DNA of 64,000 nucleotides, from contig LKPX01000003.1 in the NCBI GenBank assembly GCA_001443525.1, positions 20,930-84,929 of the forward strand, written 5' to 3'. The notes under the pieces were generated by a model. The model was not told the origin of the DNA, did not search any database, and saw only the letters and a program-made list of their open reading frames with translations. A program made the position numbers and the translations under genes. Shown here in pieces: positions 34,754-43,807 of this stretch. Origin of the DNA: Desulfobacteraceae bacterium RAAP-1. GTDB taxonomy: Bacteria; Desulfobacterota; Desulfobacteria; Desulfobacterales; Desulfatirhabdiaceae. How positions within the stretch are numbered: the stretch's first letter is position 1; each line of letters opens with the position of its first letter.

Positions 34754-36082
34754 AGTTCCCGATTCCGGCAACTGAGGGCAATCGATTTCCGGTTGCCGCG
34801 ATACGCAATATATCATTTCCATTTCCCGTACAGTCACATCGAACGCCATCCGGCTCAGGTAATTGACCGTGCCTTTGCGCACCAGCATCCATCCCATGCT
34901 GACCGCCATTCCGGCAGGCGTCGTGGTTCTGAAAAGGCGATAAAATCTGAGCGGCCACTCCATCCACTTGTAAACATCCCAGGATTTTCTGGCGAACCTT
35001 CCGGCCTGCCGGAAGACAGGATGTTCCGTCGCCGTCTTGATATTGTAAAGATACCGGATTTCGACGCGATGAAGGCGACTTATCACCGGCATGCTCTCTG
35101 TTTCTGAAATCGAACGCAGCCAGAACTGGCACCGTTCCAGAATGACTCTTACAAAGGCTTCCTCCACCGGCGCCGGACTTTCCGGAAAATGTGCTGCGGC
35201 GATTTCCGCAAGGGCTTCCTGAAAGCCGCATTTCCAGTCGTCAATTCCGGGAGCTGCAAACAGCATGGCGTTGATGCCTACCAGGCGGTTTCGGATGGCC
35301 TGAATCCGCAGAGATTGCAAATGCGGTTCTGGATGCGTGAGATGGGCCAGATCTTCCAGGTCCTGTTCCAGTTCGGTGGCGTCCTGAAGGGTGTCGTCAT
35401 GCTGAATGTCATGATCATAAGCCAGAAGCGCCTGCTGCCCTGTAAACAAAAAAACATCCATCAGAAAGAACCGCGTCAGGGACAGAATGGTCAACTGGTT
35501 GGACAGATAGATAAGCCATGAAAAAGGGTCCGGCAGCAGAATGAGTCTCAGGATGTTGGCGTGATGAATCCATTTCCGGTAACGGATATAGCCCCGAACC
35601 AGCTTGTGCCGGCTGATTTTTTCGTACCACTGCCAGGCGCTTCGGATGTGGCGGAGGCGCAGTTTCTGAAAGCGCGTGAATCCTGGCCGGCGCATGATGT
35701 TCTGAATCCGCAGCATCGCATTGTTGGAAGCATGCACCAGGCTTCCGATCGTGATGCACAGTTCCGGATTCTCCTGATCCGGATGAAGGGCGGATGCAAT
35801 ATCATGAATGTATTCAGAAAGATCGGAAAGTGCGCCGATTTCAGGAAATCCGTCCTTCCAGATGGCTTCGCAACGTTCCAGCACCACCCGCATGGCGTCC
35901 TGACGCAAGGGGTCAACGTGCGGCAATGCTTCCCGGATGTCTCTGAATTCATGTTTCAGGGAGCGTTTCCACTGGAGCACTCCGCGCAGACGCCAGACTG
36001 CCGTCAGTGTCACCGCGGCAATCAGCAGCGTCATAATTCCCAGTGCACCATGTAAAACATGATAAGCCGATATCAGGTTCAC
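34748..36082 (-). CDS. Membrane protein of unknown function with internal repeat
   Basis: 444 residues, one N-terminal membrane helix (about 8-30) and a further hydrophobic region (about 178-222). The two halves look related: 'MRVVLERC' at 64-71 and 'VRVILERC' at 311-318 are each followed by a basic segment and an SAWQWYE/KSWDVYK block (about 148 and 366), so an internal duplication is likely. No family is recognised. The gene starts 50 nt from the divergent K+ channel gene and ends inside the ATP-grasp gene. Confidence 0.75.
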   Translation of the reverse strand: MNLISAYHVLHGALGIMTLLIAAVTLTAVWRLRGVLQWKRSLKHEFRDIREALPHVDPLRQDAMRVVLERCEAIWKDGFPEIGALSDLSEYIHDIASALHPDQENPELCITIGSLVHASNNAMLRIQNIMRRPGFTRFQKLRLRHIRSAWQWYEKISRHKLVRGYIRYRKWIHHANILRLILLPDPFSWLIYLSNQLTILSLTRFFLMDVFLFTGQQALLAYDHDIQHDDTLQDATELEQDLEDLAHLTHPEPHLQSLRIQAIRNRLVGINAMLFAAPGIDDWKCGFQEALAEIAAAHFPESPAPVEEAFVRVILERCQFWLRSISETESMPVISRLHRVEIRYLYNIKTATEHPVFRQAGRFARKSWDVYKWMEWPLRFYRLFRTTTPAGMAVSMGWMLVRKGTVNYLSRMAFDVTVREMEMIYCVSRQPEIDCPQLPESGTS

Positions 36083-36132
36083 GGCAAAACCCTCTTGATT
36101 TCAACAAGTGCTGTATCGTATATCATTTGGAC

Positions 36133-37149
36133 ATGAACGGCTCCAAACAAGTGATTGTATCCATATTGATTACCGTTGCCATCATCCTGTGCGGCACATG
36201 GGGATACATGGCGATCGAGGGATGGAATTTTCTGGATTCTTTATTTATGACCGTCATCACGCTGACAACAGTGGGCTATGGTGAAGTTCACACCCTCAGC
36301 CCGCTGGGTCGGATATATACCATAATCCTGATTTTTGTGGGAGTCGGTTTTTTGGGTTATGTGGCGGTGTCTGCAGCTCAGTTTGTGATAGACGGCCGGA
36401 TCAGAGCCATTTTGGGGAGGCGACGGTTGGATAAGAAAATAAACCGCTTGAAGAACCACTACATCGTTTGCGGTTATGGCCGGATTGGCCGGGTGCTGTG
36501 TATGAACCTTCGCCAGAAGCCCATCGATATCGTGGTGATTGAAAAAAATCCGAAACTGGTTCCGGTGATGGAAGAGGATAAGGTGCTGTATCTGTCCGGC
36601 GATACTGCCGACGAAGCTATCCTGCTGGAGGCGGGCATCAAACGCGCCAAGGGGCTGGTGGCGGTTCTGGGGACCGATGTGGATAACGTATTTCTGGTGC
36701 TGACCGCAAAGCAGCTCAACCCCAACCTGTTCATCATGGCAAGGGCGATTTACAAGGAATCCAAGGCCAAGCTGATCGCGGCTGGCGCTACTGCAGTGGA
36801 GTCTCCGTACGAGGTCGGCGCCGTGAGCATGGCCCACCGGATTATCCGGCCCACGGTCACCAGCTTTCTGAACCTTGCCATGACTTACGCTCGTAAAGAT
36901 ATTCAGATGGAAGAGATTCCGGTCGGCGAAAATTCCCGGCTGGTCAACGTTCCGCTGAAGGATTCCGGAATCCGGCAGGAGTATAATCTGATCATTATCG
37001 CCATCAAAAGAGACAATGGTGACATGCTGTTTAACCCCTCTTTTGAAGCCAGACTCGAACCCGGATCGACCGTAATCGCCGTGGGGCAGGAGCAGGATCT
37101 GCAATTGCTGGAAAAAACGCTGAATCCCGATGGAAACGGGGGACTGTGA
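36133..37149 (+). CDS. Potassium channel with RCK/TrkA domains
   Basis: 338 residues from ATG 36133. Two membrane helices flank the selectivity filter TTVGYGE (about 45-51). The cytoplasmic part has an RCK-N Rossmann domain ('HYIVCGYGRIGRVLC', about 108-122; acidic 'VVIEKNP' strand end) and an RCK-C domain (about 250-335). This is the MthK/Kch-type layout, a ligand-gated K+ channel of the inner membrane. The promoter region is shared with the divergent gene at 36082. Confidence 0.92.
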   Translation: MNGSKQVIVSILITVAIILCGTWGYMAIEGWNFLDSLFMTVITLTTVGYGEVHTLSPLGRIYTIILIFVGVGFLGYVAVSAAQFVIDGRIRAILGRRRLDKKINRLKNHYIVCGYGRIGRVLCMNLRQKPIDIVVIEKNPKLVPVMEEDKVLYLSGDTADEAILLEAGIKRAKGLVAVLGTDVDNVFLVLTAKQLNPNLFIMARAIYKESKAKLIAAGATAVESPYEVGAVSMAHRIIRPTVTSFLNLAMTYARKDIQMEEIPVGENSRLVNVPLKDSGIRQEYNLIIIAIKRDNGDMLFNPSFEARLEPGSTVIAVGQEQDLQLLEKTLNPDGNGGL

Positions 37150-37170
37150 AAACGCGACATGGCGTTGTCA

Positions 37171-37827
37171 TCATCTTTTGCCGCGGCCTGCTGGAGCCAT
37201 TGAAGCGGCAGTCTGCGTCAGATATTCCGATACAGCCGTTTTGGAGATTTTGGAAATACGCTGCATCAAACTAAAATGTATCTCGCTGAAATTGTAAACA
37301 CGTTTGATCGTATTGACCATATCGGCCCATAAGTGGGCGGTCATTTCCGCGTCGGCAAGCGCTCTGTGAAAAACGCCGTTTGTTTGCAGCGATCTGTAGT
37401 TGACGAGCGTTTCCAGACGGTGATTCGGCGCATCCGGATAAAGGCGCCGGGAAATCAGCATGGAACAGGCGAATTCCTGTTTTCGGGGTATGTGAATACG
37501 TTCCAGCTCTGCATCGAGGAACCGCCGGTCAAAACTGGCGTTGTGTGCGACCAGATGGTGATTTGCCATGAAGCGGGTAAATTCCCGCATGACCTCACCG
37601 ACCGGAGGGGCTTTTTTCAGCATGGCGTTGCTGATGCCCGTATAGTCCTGAATGAAGCTGCTGACGCGCATTCCCGGATTCATCAGGCTCTGGAACTGAT
37701 CCACAATCCGGTTATGGCGAAGAAGAACAGCGCCGATTTCAATAGCTCTATCGCCATAGGCTGGTGAAAGACCCGTGGTCTCAAAATCAAGAACGACAAG
37801 GCTGTCATCATTCACTCCGGTTTCCAT
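37171..37827 (-). CDS. DEDDh 3'-5' exonuclease, DnaQ-like
   Basis: 218 residues from ATG 37827; the frame extends to a TTG at 37851. Exo I 'VVLDFETTG', Exo II 'LVAHNASFDRRFL' and Exo III 'HRALADAEMTAHLW' are intact, giving the DEDDh set of acidic residues and His. This is the epsilon/PolC-type proofreading or DNA/RNA trimming fold. The C-terminal 50 residues are basic and family-unspecific. It is not linked to a polymerase gene here, so the role could be repair or RNA processing. Confidence 0.92.
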   Translation of the reverse strand: METGVNDDSLVVLDFETTGLSPAYGDRAIEIGAVLLRHNRIVDQFQSLMNPGMRVSSFIQDYTGISNAMLKKAPPVGEVMREFTRFMANHHLVAHNASFDRRFLDAELERIHIPRKQEFACSMLISRRLYPDAPNHRLETLVNYRSLQTNGVFHRALADAEMTAHLWADMVNTIKRVYNFSEIHFSLMQRISKISKTAVSEYLTQTAASMAPAGRGKR

Positions 37828-37887
37828 ATCCCTGAAGCCTAACCCATTCAAGGTATCATGTCAATTGTCTGCCATCGCATCACCGCA

Positions 37888-37903
37888 TGGCGCTTTTGTG
37901 GCT
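37888..37903 (+). promoter_or_regulatory. Weak sigma-54-like -24/-12 candidate
   Basis: TGGCGC-N5-TGGCT, with GG and GC separated by the required 10 bases, 76 bases before the acyl-CoA synthetase/GNAT gene. Two positions deviate from the consensus, and such sequences occur by chance at this window size. Confidence 0.25.
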
Positions 37904-37978
37904 GAAGTTTCAACGCCGGCATGAAGAAAGTCAGAAAGGGTAAACGGATGCCCATCTGCCTGAAGAAAGGAGCTTTGT

Positions 37979-40648
37979 ATGAGTATTTACCATTTTGACA
38001 GGTTATTCAGTCCTGAATCCATCGCAATTGTCGGCGCCAGTAACAAAAAAGGAACGGTTGGCGCTGCACTGCTGGACAATCTGGTCCAAAGCGGCTATCC
38101 ACATCCCATCTTTTTGATTAATCCTGCCTACAGGAGCATCAACGGCAGGCCGGTTTATCCAACGCTGTCTTCGGTGGGCAGCAAAATAGATTTAATGATA
38201 GTGGCTGTTCCCATTGCAGAAGTTCCGGATCTCATTCAAGAATCGGTATCTCTGGGGATTGGCGCGGCGGTGATTATTTCTGCCGGGGGTAAGGAAACCG
38301 GCGCGAAAGGTAAAAAACTGGAAGAAGATATATGGCGATACGCCAGTAAGGGAGGACTGAGGATTGTGGGCCCCAACTGTCTGGGCGTCATTTGTCAGGC
38401 CTCAAAGGTCAATGCGACCTTCACATCCCGCATGCCGCTTCCGGGCAATATCGCCTTTGCATCCCAAAGCGGGGCTATTTGCAGCATCGTCCTGGATCAT
38501 TCTCTTCAGAACCAGATTGGTTTCAGCCATTTTATCAGTGTGGGATCGATGCTGGACGTGGATTTCGGCGATCTTATCGATTTTCTGGGCAGTGATCCGT
38601 CGGTTCGCAGTATTATCCTGTACATGGAGAACCTGACGCGTCCAAAAAAATTCATGAGCGCAGCCAGAGCTGTTTCCAGAATCAAGCCGATTGTGGTGCT
38701 GAAGTCCGGTCGCAGCCGGGCGGGCGCCAAGGCCGCAGCTTCCCATACGGGCGCCATGGCTGGAGAGGATGCGGTGTATGACGCTGCTTTCCGGCGGGCA
38801 GGTGTTGTCCGCGTCCGCACCATCGAAGAGCTTTTCGACTGTGCGGAGCTTCTGGCCAGAAATTACAGATTGTCAGGCGCAAGGCTGTGTATTGTCACCA
38901 ATGCCGGCGGGCCGGGTGTGATTGCTGCGGATGCACTGGCTGAATACGGCATCGAACCCGAACCTCTGAATTCGGAAACGCTGCAAAGCCTGAATCGGGT
39001 ACTGCCGCCGTTCTGGAGCAAGGCAAATCCTGTGGACATGCGGGGAGATGTTCCGATAACCACATTCTGCCAGGCGGTTGAAATCTGTCTGAACTCCGGA
39101 CAGTTTGACAGCCTTTTACTGATGACAGGGCCTCAGGCGCTGACGGATCCCGATCTGCTGGCCGCTTCGGTGGTTGAAACCATCCGGAATGCGCCAATTC
39201 CGGTCATTACCGCGTGGATGGGCGGCTGGGATGTGAAAAAAGGCAGGGATATTCTGAATCAGGCCGGTATTCCCGCCTACGAAACGCCGGAAAGGGCTAT
39301 CCGCGCCTTCATGTATCTGGTCAGCTATGACGCCAATCAGAAAAATCTTCAGGAAATCCCTCCGAAGTTTCCCGCTCATTTTCATTATGATCCGGTTCAG
39401 GGCCGGAAGTTGATAGCGCCTGTGCTGGCTGCGGGGGAAAGCTGGCTGACGGAAATGGAGTCCAAGCAGCTCTTGCATGCCTACGGAATTCCCGTCAACC
39501 CGACACAGGTGGCGGTATCCTCCCGGGAAGCGGTATGTGCGGCAGACGTTATCGGGTATCCGGTAGCCATGAAGATACATTCACGGGATATCGTTCACAA
39601 ATCGGATGTTCATGGCATCCAGCTCAATCTGTGTACACAAGATGAGGTGGAAAGCGCCTATGATCACATCATGGCGAATATCCGGTCTCTGAATCCGTTA
39701 TCCCCGGTTCAGGAAGTGACGGTTCAGACCATGATCGAACGTCCGGATTATGAACTGATTATCGGAAGCCGCCATACGCCGGATTTTGGCCCCATCATAC
39801 TTTTCGGAATGGGCGGTGTCATGACGGAAATTCTTAAAGATTACGCCATCGCCCTGCCGCCGCTGAATCGGCTTTTAGCCCGGCGGCTCATCGAAAGCAC
39901 ACGGGTGTATCGGCTGCTCCAGGGATACCGGAGCCGTCCTGCCGCCAACCTGCCGCTTATAGAAGAAATTCTGGTGCGGCTGTCCCAATTGATTGTTGAT
40001 TTTCCCGAAATCGTGGAACTGGATATCAACCCTTTGATTCTGTACGACGATCAGGCGGTTGCGGTGGATGTCCGTGTTCGGGTAAAGGCTGCGGCGCTGC
40101 CGTCTCCGCATCATCTGGTCATCAGCCCATACCCGAATCAGTACGAATTTTCCATGGTCACCCGAAAGGGAGTTCACATTTTTGTGAGACCTGTCCGCCC
40201 TGAAGATGCGCCACTGATGGTGGATTTATATCAGACGCTTTCCAATCAGGCTGTTTATCACCGGTTTTTCAGAACGTTTCATACAACGCCTGTTCAGCTT
40301 CTGGTACGTTTGAGTCAGATCGACTATGATCGGCAGATGGCGCTTGCCGCACTGTCCAGTAAAGACGATCCGGAAAAAATTCTGGGGATCGCCCGGCTTT
40401 TCGGGGATCCGGATAGCGTCAACGCCGAATTTTCGGTAGTGGTGGAAGACGCCTGGCAGGGACATGGCATCGGTGAGACTTTGCTGGGAAAGTGCATCGA
40501 AATCGCTAAAGAGCGCGGATATCGTTCGATCTGGGGGCTGGTGTTACCCGAAAATATTTCGATGTTGACCCTCGGGAAAAAACTGGGGTTCGACATCGTT
40601 ATGTCGCCCTCCGGATCGGAGTGTGAATTACGCATGTCCTTCGTTTAG
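37979..40648 (+). CDS. ADP-forming acyl-CoA synthetase fused to GNAT acetyltransferase (Pat-like)
   Basis: 889 residues: CoA-binding domain (1-130, 'FSPESIAIVGASNKKGTVG'), succinyl-CoA ligase-like domain with the phospho-His motif 'ASHTGAMAG' (His about 254), ATP-grasp_5 domain (about 485-700, 'VAMKIHSRDIVHKSDVHG') and a C-terminal GNAT domain (about 730-889; acetyl-CoA loop 'QGHGIGETLLG'). This is the layout of the protein lysine acetyltransferase Pat/PatZ, which controls acetyl-CoA synthetase. Here the active-site His is kept, so it may also make acyl-CoA. Ribosome site AAGGAG 7 nt upstream. Confidence 0.92.
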   Translation: MSIYHFDRLFSPESIAIVGASNKKGTVGAALLDNLVQSGYPHPIFLINPAYRSINGRPVYPTLSSVGSKIDLMIVAVPIAEVPDLIQESVSLGIGAAVIISAGGKETGAKGKKLEEDIWRYASKGGLRIVGPNCLGVICQASKVNATFTSRMPLPGNIAFASQSGAICSIVLDHSLQNQIGFSHFISVGSMLDVDFGDLIDFLGSDPSVRSIILYMENLTRPKKFMSAARAVSRIKPIVVLKSGRSRAGAKAAASHTGAMAGEDAVYDAAFRRAGVVRVRTIEELFDCAELLARNYRLSGARLCIVTNAGGPGVIAADALAEYGIEPEPLNSETLQSLNRVLPPFWSKANPVDMRGDVPITTFCQAVEICLNSGQFDSLLLMTGPQALTDPDLLAASVVETIRNAPIPVITAWMGGWDVKKGRDILNQAGIPAYETPERAIRAFMYLVSYDANQKNLQEIPPKFPAHFHYDPVQGRKLIAPVLAAGESWLTEMESKQLLHAYGIPVNPTQVAVSSREAVCAADVIGYPVAMKIHSRDIVHKSDVHGIQLNLCTQDEVESAYDHIMANIRSLNPLSPVQEVTVQTMIERPDYELIIGSRHTPDFGPIILFGMGGVMTEILKDYAIALPPLNRLLARRLIESTRVYRLLQGYRSRPAANLPLIEEILVRLSQLIVDFPEIVELDINPLILYDDQAVAVDVRVRVKAAALPSPHHLVISPYPNQYEFSMVTRKGVHIFVRPVRPEDAPLMVDLYQTLSNQAVYHRFFRTFHTTPVQLLVRLSQIDYDRQMALAALSSKDDPEKILGIARLFGDPDSVNAEFSVVVEDAWQGHGIGETLLGKCIEIAKERGYRSIWGLVLPENISMLTLGKKLGFDIVMSPSGSECELRMSFV

Positions 40649-40757
40649 GTTTTACTGTTGGCCCAATTCATGGTATCTATCGGTTTCAGAATGCAACAAC
40701 CCCGTAACAGTGGTCAGACAATGGGAAGTTCATTGTTTGTTAAGCCCGGCAGGAGCC

Positions 40758-42125
40758 ATGAATATACGCATAGCCGTTATTGACGATGAACCGATCGTCG
40801 GAAGCCGCCTGAAAAAAGCGCTTGAAAAAGAATCGTACCAGGTTGAATCCTTTACAGCCGCGGAACCGTTTTTCCAGGAGCTGACGCACAAAGGCTTCCA
40901 CCTGGTCTTTACGGATCTGCGGATGCCAGGTGGCGGCGGCATGACGGTTCTGGAAAAAACCAAAAATATCAGCCCTGAAACCGAAGTTATTGTCATTACG
41001 GGATATGGCTCCATCGATTCCGCCATCGAAGCCATCAAGAAAGGAGCCTATCACTACAGCGCAAAGCCTTTGAAACTGGATGAAATCCGGGCGCTCGCCA
41101 AAAACGCCGTCGAAAAAATCCGTCTTCAACTCGAAAACCGCAGTCTCAGGGAGGCCATCGCCCAGAGAGATTCCCTCACAGACATTGTCGGCGTCAGTCA
41201 GATCATGCAGGATGTATTTACGCTGCTGCACAAGGTGGCTGCGGTGGACTGCAATGTCTTGATCCAGGGCAGAAGCGGCACCGGAAAGGAAGTGGCGGCC
41301 CGCGCCATTCATGCCTTGAGTCACCGCCGAAACGCCATGTTTATCTCGTTCAATTGCGGCGGGTTTACCGAGGAGCTGATCAGCAGCGAGCTGTTCGGCT
41401 ATGAAAAAGGGGCGTTCACCGGCGCTGCGGCCACCAAGATCGGGCTGATAGAATCCGGAGCCGGCGGAACGGTTTTCCTGGATGAAATCGGCGAAATGCC
41501 TTCTTCCATGCAGGTCAAGCTCCTGCATGTCATCCAGGAAAAGCGGATATTCCGTGTGGGCGGTGTTCGTCCGATTGATCTGGATATCCGTATCATCGCC
41601 GCCACCAATCGGGACCTGAAAAAAGAAGTGGAAGCCGGTAATTTCCGGGAAGATCTGTTCTATCGGCTGAATGTCGTCAATATCCATATTCCGACACTTG
41701 CAGAACGCCAGGATGATATTCCGCTGCTGATCACACACTTTATCAGCAATTATAACAAGGCGTTCGGTAAAAAAATCAGGGGAATTTCGCCGCTGGCCCT
41801 TGAAATCCTGCTGCACTACGACTTTCCTGGAAATATCCGTGAACTCAAAAACATCATCGAGCGCGCGGTGGCCTTGAGTGATCAGGATTTCATCGAGCCG
41901 GACGATCTGCCTCCGGATATTCAACAACTGGACTTCCGGACATTTGAATCTGTGGATATGGAATCTCTGGAAAAAATCGAGAAACGCCATATCATTTCGG
42001 TGTTGCAGCGCACTAGCTTCAATCGGCCTCTGACAGCAAAAATTCTGGGCATTCCTCGCACCACTCTATGGCGGCGTCTGAAAGCGTACGGTATTGACAG
42101 CGACGCTGATGTTTTTGATTCCTGA
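40758..42125 (+). CDS. NtrC-family sigma-54 activator (response regulator)
   Basis: 455 residues from ATG 40758 (AGGAG just upstream); the frame runs upstream into the previous gene without conservation. Receiver domain (1-118) with phospho-Asp53 (FTDLRMPG). AAA+ domain with Walker A GRSGTGKE (about 171), GAFTGA loop intact (contacts sigma-54) and 'GTVFLDEIGEM'. The C-terminal Fis-type helix-turn-helix ('LTAKILGIPRTTLWRRLKAY') binds upstream enhancers. Two matching palindromes and a sigma-54-like promoter follow in the gap before the next operon. The kinase could be the one at 52176. Confidence 0.95.
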   Translation: MNIRIAVIDDEPIVGSRLKKALEKESYQVESFTAAEPFFQELTHKGFHLVFTDLRMPGGGGMTVLEKTKNISPETEVIVITGYGSIDSAIEAIKKGAYHYSAKPLKLDEIRALAKNAVEKIRLQLENRSLREAIAQRDSLTDIVGVSQIMQDVFTLLHKVAAVDCNVLIQGRSGTGKEVAARAIHALSHRRNAMFISFNCGGFTEELISSELFGYEKGAFTGAAATKIGLIESGAGGTVFLDEIGEMPSSMQVKLLHVIQEKRIFRVGGVRPIDLDIRIIAATNRDLKKEVEAGNFREDLFYRLNVVNIHIPTLAERQDDIPLLITHFISNYNKAFGKKIRGISPLALEILLHYDFPGNIRELKNIIERAVALSDQDFIEPDDLPPDIQQLDFRTFESVDMESLEKIEKRHIISVLQRTSFNRPLTAKILGIPRTTLWRRLKAYGIDSDADVFDS

Positions 42126-42136
42126 TCTCTGCCCCC

Positions 42137-42153
42137 TGTTTCAATATGAAACA
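42137..42153. promoter_or_regulatory. Palindromic site 1 (candidate enhancer)
   Basis: TGTTTCA-ATA-TGAAACA is a perfect 7 bp dyad with a 3 base spacer. It lies about 175 bp (centre to -24) before the sigma-54-like promoter, within the normal range for NtrC-type activator sites, and right after the activator gene. Confidence 0.55.
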
Positions 42154-42205
42154 TACTGCCTGATGCTTCCGATCGTCTGCAACAGGCATTTCCTGCCATT
42201 CTGTC

Positions 42206-42220
42206 GTTCCATTATGAAAC
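42206..42220. promoter_or_regulatory. Palindromic site 2 (candidate enhancer)
   Basis: GTTCCA-TTA-TGAAAC matches site 1 with one arm mismatch. Centre-to-centre distance between the two sites is 68 bp, and this one is about 107 bp before the -24 element. Confidence 0.5.
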
Positions 42221-42318
42221 CGCTGCTGCGGACACCCTGCGCGCTATGTCGCGCATTTTATTGCTTTTGAACAACTAAAACAAATTATTACGAGCCATTA
42301 TAAAATCAGAATCGACAT

Positions 42319-42334
42319 TGGCACTCTTTTTGAT
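42319..42334 (+). promoter_or_regulatory. Sigma-54-like promoter of the Usp/DUF202 operon
   Basis: TGGCAC-TCTTT-TTGAT has a perfect -24 half and correct GG-N10 spacing, but the -12 half reads TTGA where TTGC is expected. It is 58 bases before the first gene of the operon. The deviation at -12 makes it weak by consensus; position and the two upstream palindromes support it. Confidence 0.4.
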
Positions 42335-42391
42335 AGTACTAATCACCTTACATGTTAGCGTCGTATTTTGATTTCAGAGGAACGTATGTGA

Positions 42392-42868
42392 ATGGAACAC
42401 ATCCTGGTGAGTATGGACATCCGGCAGGTTGCGGACATCCCTTTTCCCCTGTTCCAGCAGGAATGCATGGAGGGGTTTCTGGGAGCCGTGTATCGCGCCA
42501 TCCATCTGGCGGAGCGGATTCATGCGACGGTTCACATCCTGTTGGTTCTGACCTCAAAGCCGCCGGCGCTGGCTGTGGACAAAGCCGATGACGTGAAGCG
42601 CCTGGCCCGGAAACATCTTGACCTGATGATTGAAAAAGCCAGAGCCAATGGTGTAAGCGTTCATTATTACATGACAATGGGGAATTTTGAAACAGAAGTC
42701 ATCCGCTTTGTGGCGGAGCATAAAATTACCATGCTGATTCTGGGGTTGCCGAATTCGGGAGCCGGAACCACCGCAGAGTTTCAGAGGACGTTATGTAACA
42801 TTCGTCAGAATATCCGCTGCACCATCGAACTGGTGCGGCGAAAAGAACCTTTAACAACAAGGAGATAA
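42392..42868 (+). CDS. Universal stress protein (single domain)
   Basis: 158 residues, UspA-like alpha/beta fold: beta-1 'HILVSMD', helix 'GAVYRAIHLAERIHATVHIL' and the late 'ITMLILGLPNSGAG' strand-loop. The usual ATP-binding Gly-x2-Gly-x9-Gly pattern is incomplete, so nucleotide binding is doubtful. First gene of the eleven-gene operon that ends at 54015, with only 3 bases before the next start. Usp proteins act in starvation, respiration or redox stress; partner unknown. Confidence 0.85.
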   Translation: MEHILVSMDIRQVADIPFPLFQQECMEGFLGAVYRAIHLAERIHATVHILLVLTSKPPALAVDKADDVKRLARKHLDLMIEKARANGVSVHYYMTMGNFETEVIRFVAEHKITMLILGLPNSGAGTTAEFQRTLCNIRQNIRCTIELVRRKEPLTTRR

Positions 42869-42871
42869 CAC

Positions 42872-43807
42872 ATGAGCATACCCTGGCATCTCTACCTGCC
42901 GATTGCAGGTAACAGCGTAAACATCCTGCTGGTCTTTGGAATGGGAGGGCTTGTCGGCCTTCTGTCCGGCATCTTTGGCGTAGGCGGAGGATTTCTGATG
43001 ACGCCGCTGCTCATCATGATCGGTATTCCCCCCACGGTCGCCGCAGCGTCAGACTCCAACCAGATTGTCGGTGCTTCCACATCCGGCACTATCGCCCACT
43101 TCCGGATGGGAAACGTGGATATCAAAATGGGGTTGTTGCTGCTGGTCGGCGGAGTTTTGGGCGGTACGGTCGGCGTTCAGATCATCAAGGTGCTGAACCG
43201 CATGGGCAACGCGGATTTTCTCATTTCCATCACCTATGTGCTGATGCTGGGCATCATCGGCATCTATATGTTTCAGGAAAGCCTGCAAGCTCTGAGACAT
43301 GTTCACAAACAGGCGGCGCCGGTTGCTTCCGGGAAACCATCGGCGTATGCCATGATTGTTCAGAAACTGCCCTGGCAGATGATGTTTGAAAAATCCGGCG
43401 TTCGGCTTTCCATACTGATGCCGCTGATTCTGGGGGTTTTCGTCGGAGTGCTTTCCGCCATTATGGGCGTGGGCGGCGGCTTTATCATGGTGCCGGTCAT
43501 GGTATATCTGCTGCGGATGCCCATGCATGTTGTGGTAGGCACCAGTCTCTTTCAGATTCTGTTTACCTGTGTGAATGTTACTATCATGCAGGCATATACC
43601 AATCATACCGTTGATTTCGTGCTGGCGCTGATTCTTCTGCTGGGTTCGACGATCGGCGCGCAGTTCGGCGTCAGTATCAGCAAACGGCTCAAGGCGGATC
43701 AGTTGAAAATTCTTCTGGCCTCTTTGGTGCTGGTGGTGATGGTCAAGATGCTGCTGGATCTGCTGCTGACCCCAAATATTCTGCTGTCCTACATAGGAGG
43801 TCACTAA
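42872..43807 (+). CDS. TauE/SafE-family anion permease
   Basis: 311 residues, about eight membrane helices in two similar halves, each with the family motif ('GLLSGIFGVGGGFLMTPLL' near 30-48; 'GVLSAIMGVGGGFIMVPVM' near 193-211). Members export sulfite, sulfonates or organic sulfur compounds; others move different anions. It is followed without any gap by an Alph_Pro_TM protein, a pairing that recurs in other bacteria as far as I recall. Ribosome site AAGGAG upstream. Confidence 0.92.
   Translation: MSIPWHLYLPIAGNSVNILLVFGMGGLVGLLSGIFGVGGGFLMTPLLIMIGIPPTVAAASDSNQIVGASTSGTIAHFRMGNVDIKMGLLLLVGGVLGGTVGVQIIKVLNRMGNADFLISITYVLMLGIIGIYMFQESLQALRHVHKQAAPVASGKPSAYAMIVQKLPWQMMFEKSGVRLSILMPLILGVFVGVLSAIMGVGGGFIMVPVMVYLLRMPMHVVVGTSLFQILFTCVNVTIMQAYTNHTVDFVLALILLLGSTIGAQFGVSISKRLKADQLKILLASLVLVVMVKMLLDLLLTPNILLSYIGGH

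Noticed and set aside
40623..40757. Longer N-terminus for the sigma-54 activator
   Set aside because: It lies within the end of the upstream gene and the gap; receiver domains begin at 'MNIRIAVIDDE' with AGGAG just upstream.
40740..41990. 416-codon open frame on the minus strand opposite the activator gene
   Set aside because: No start site or family features; it mirrors codon structure of the well-supported gene on the other strand.
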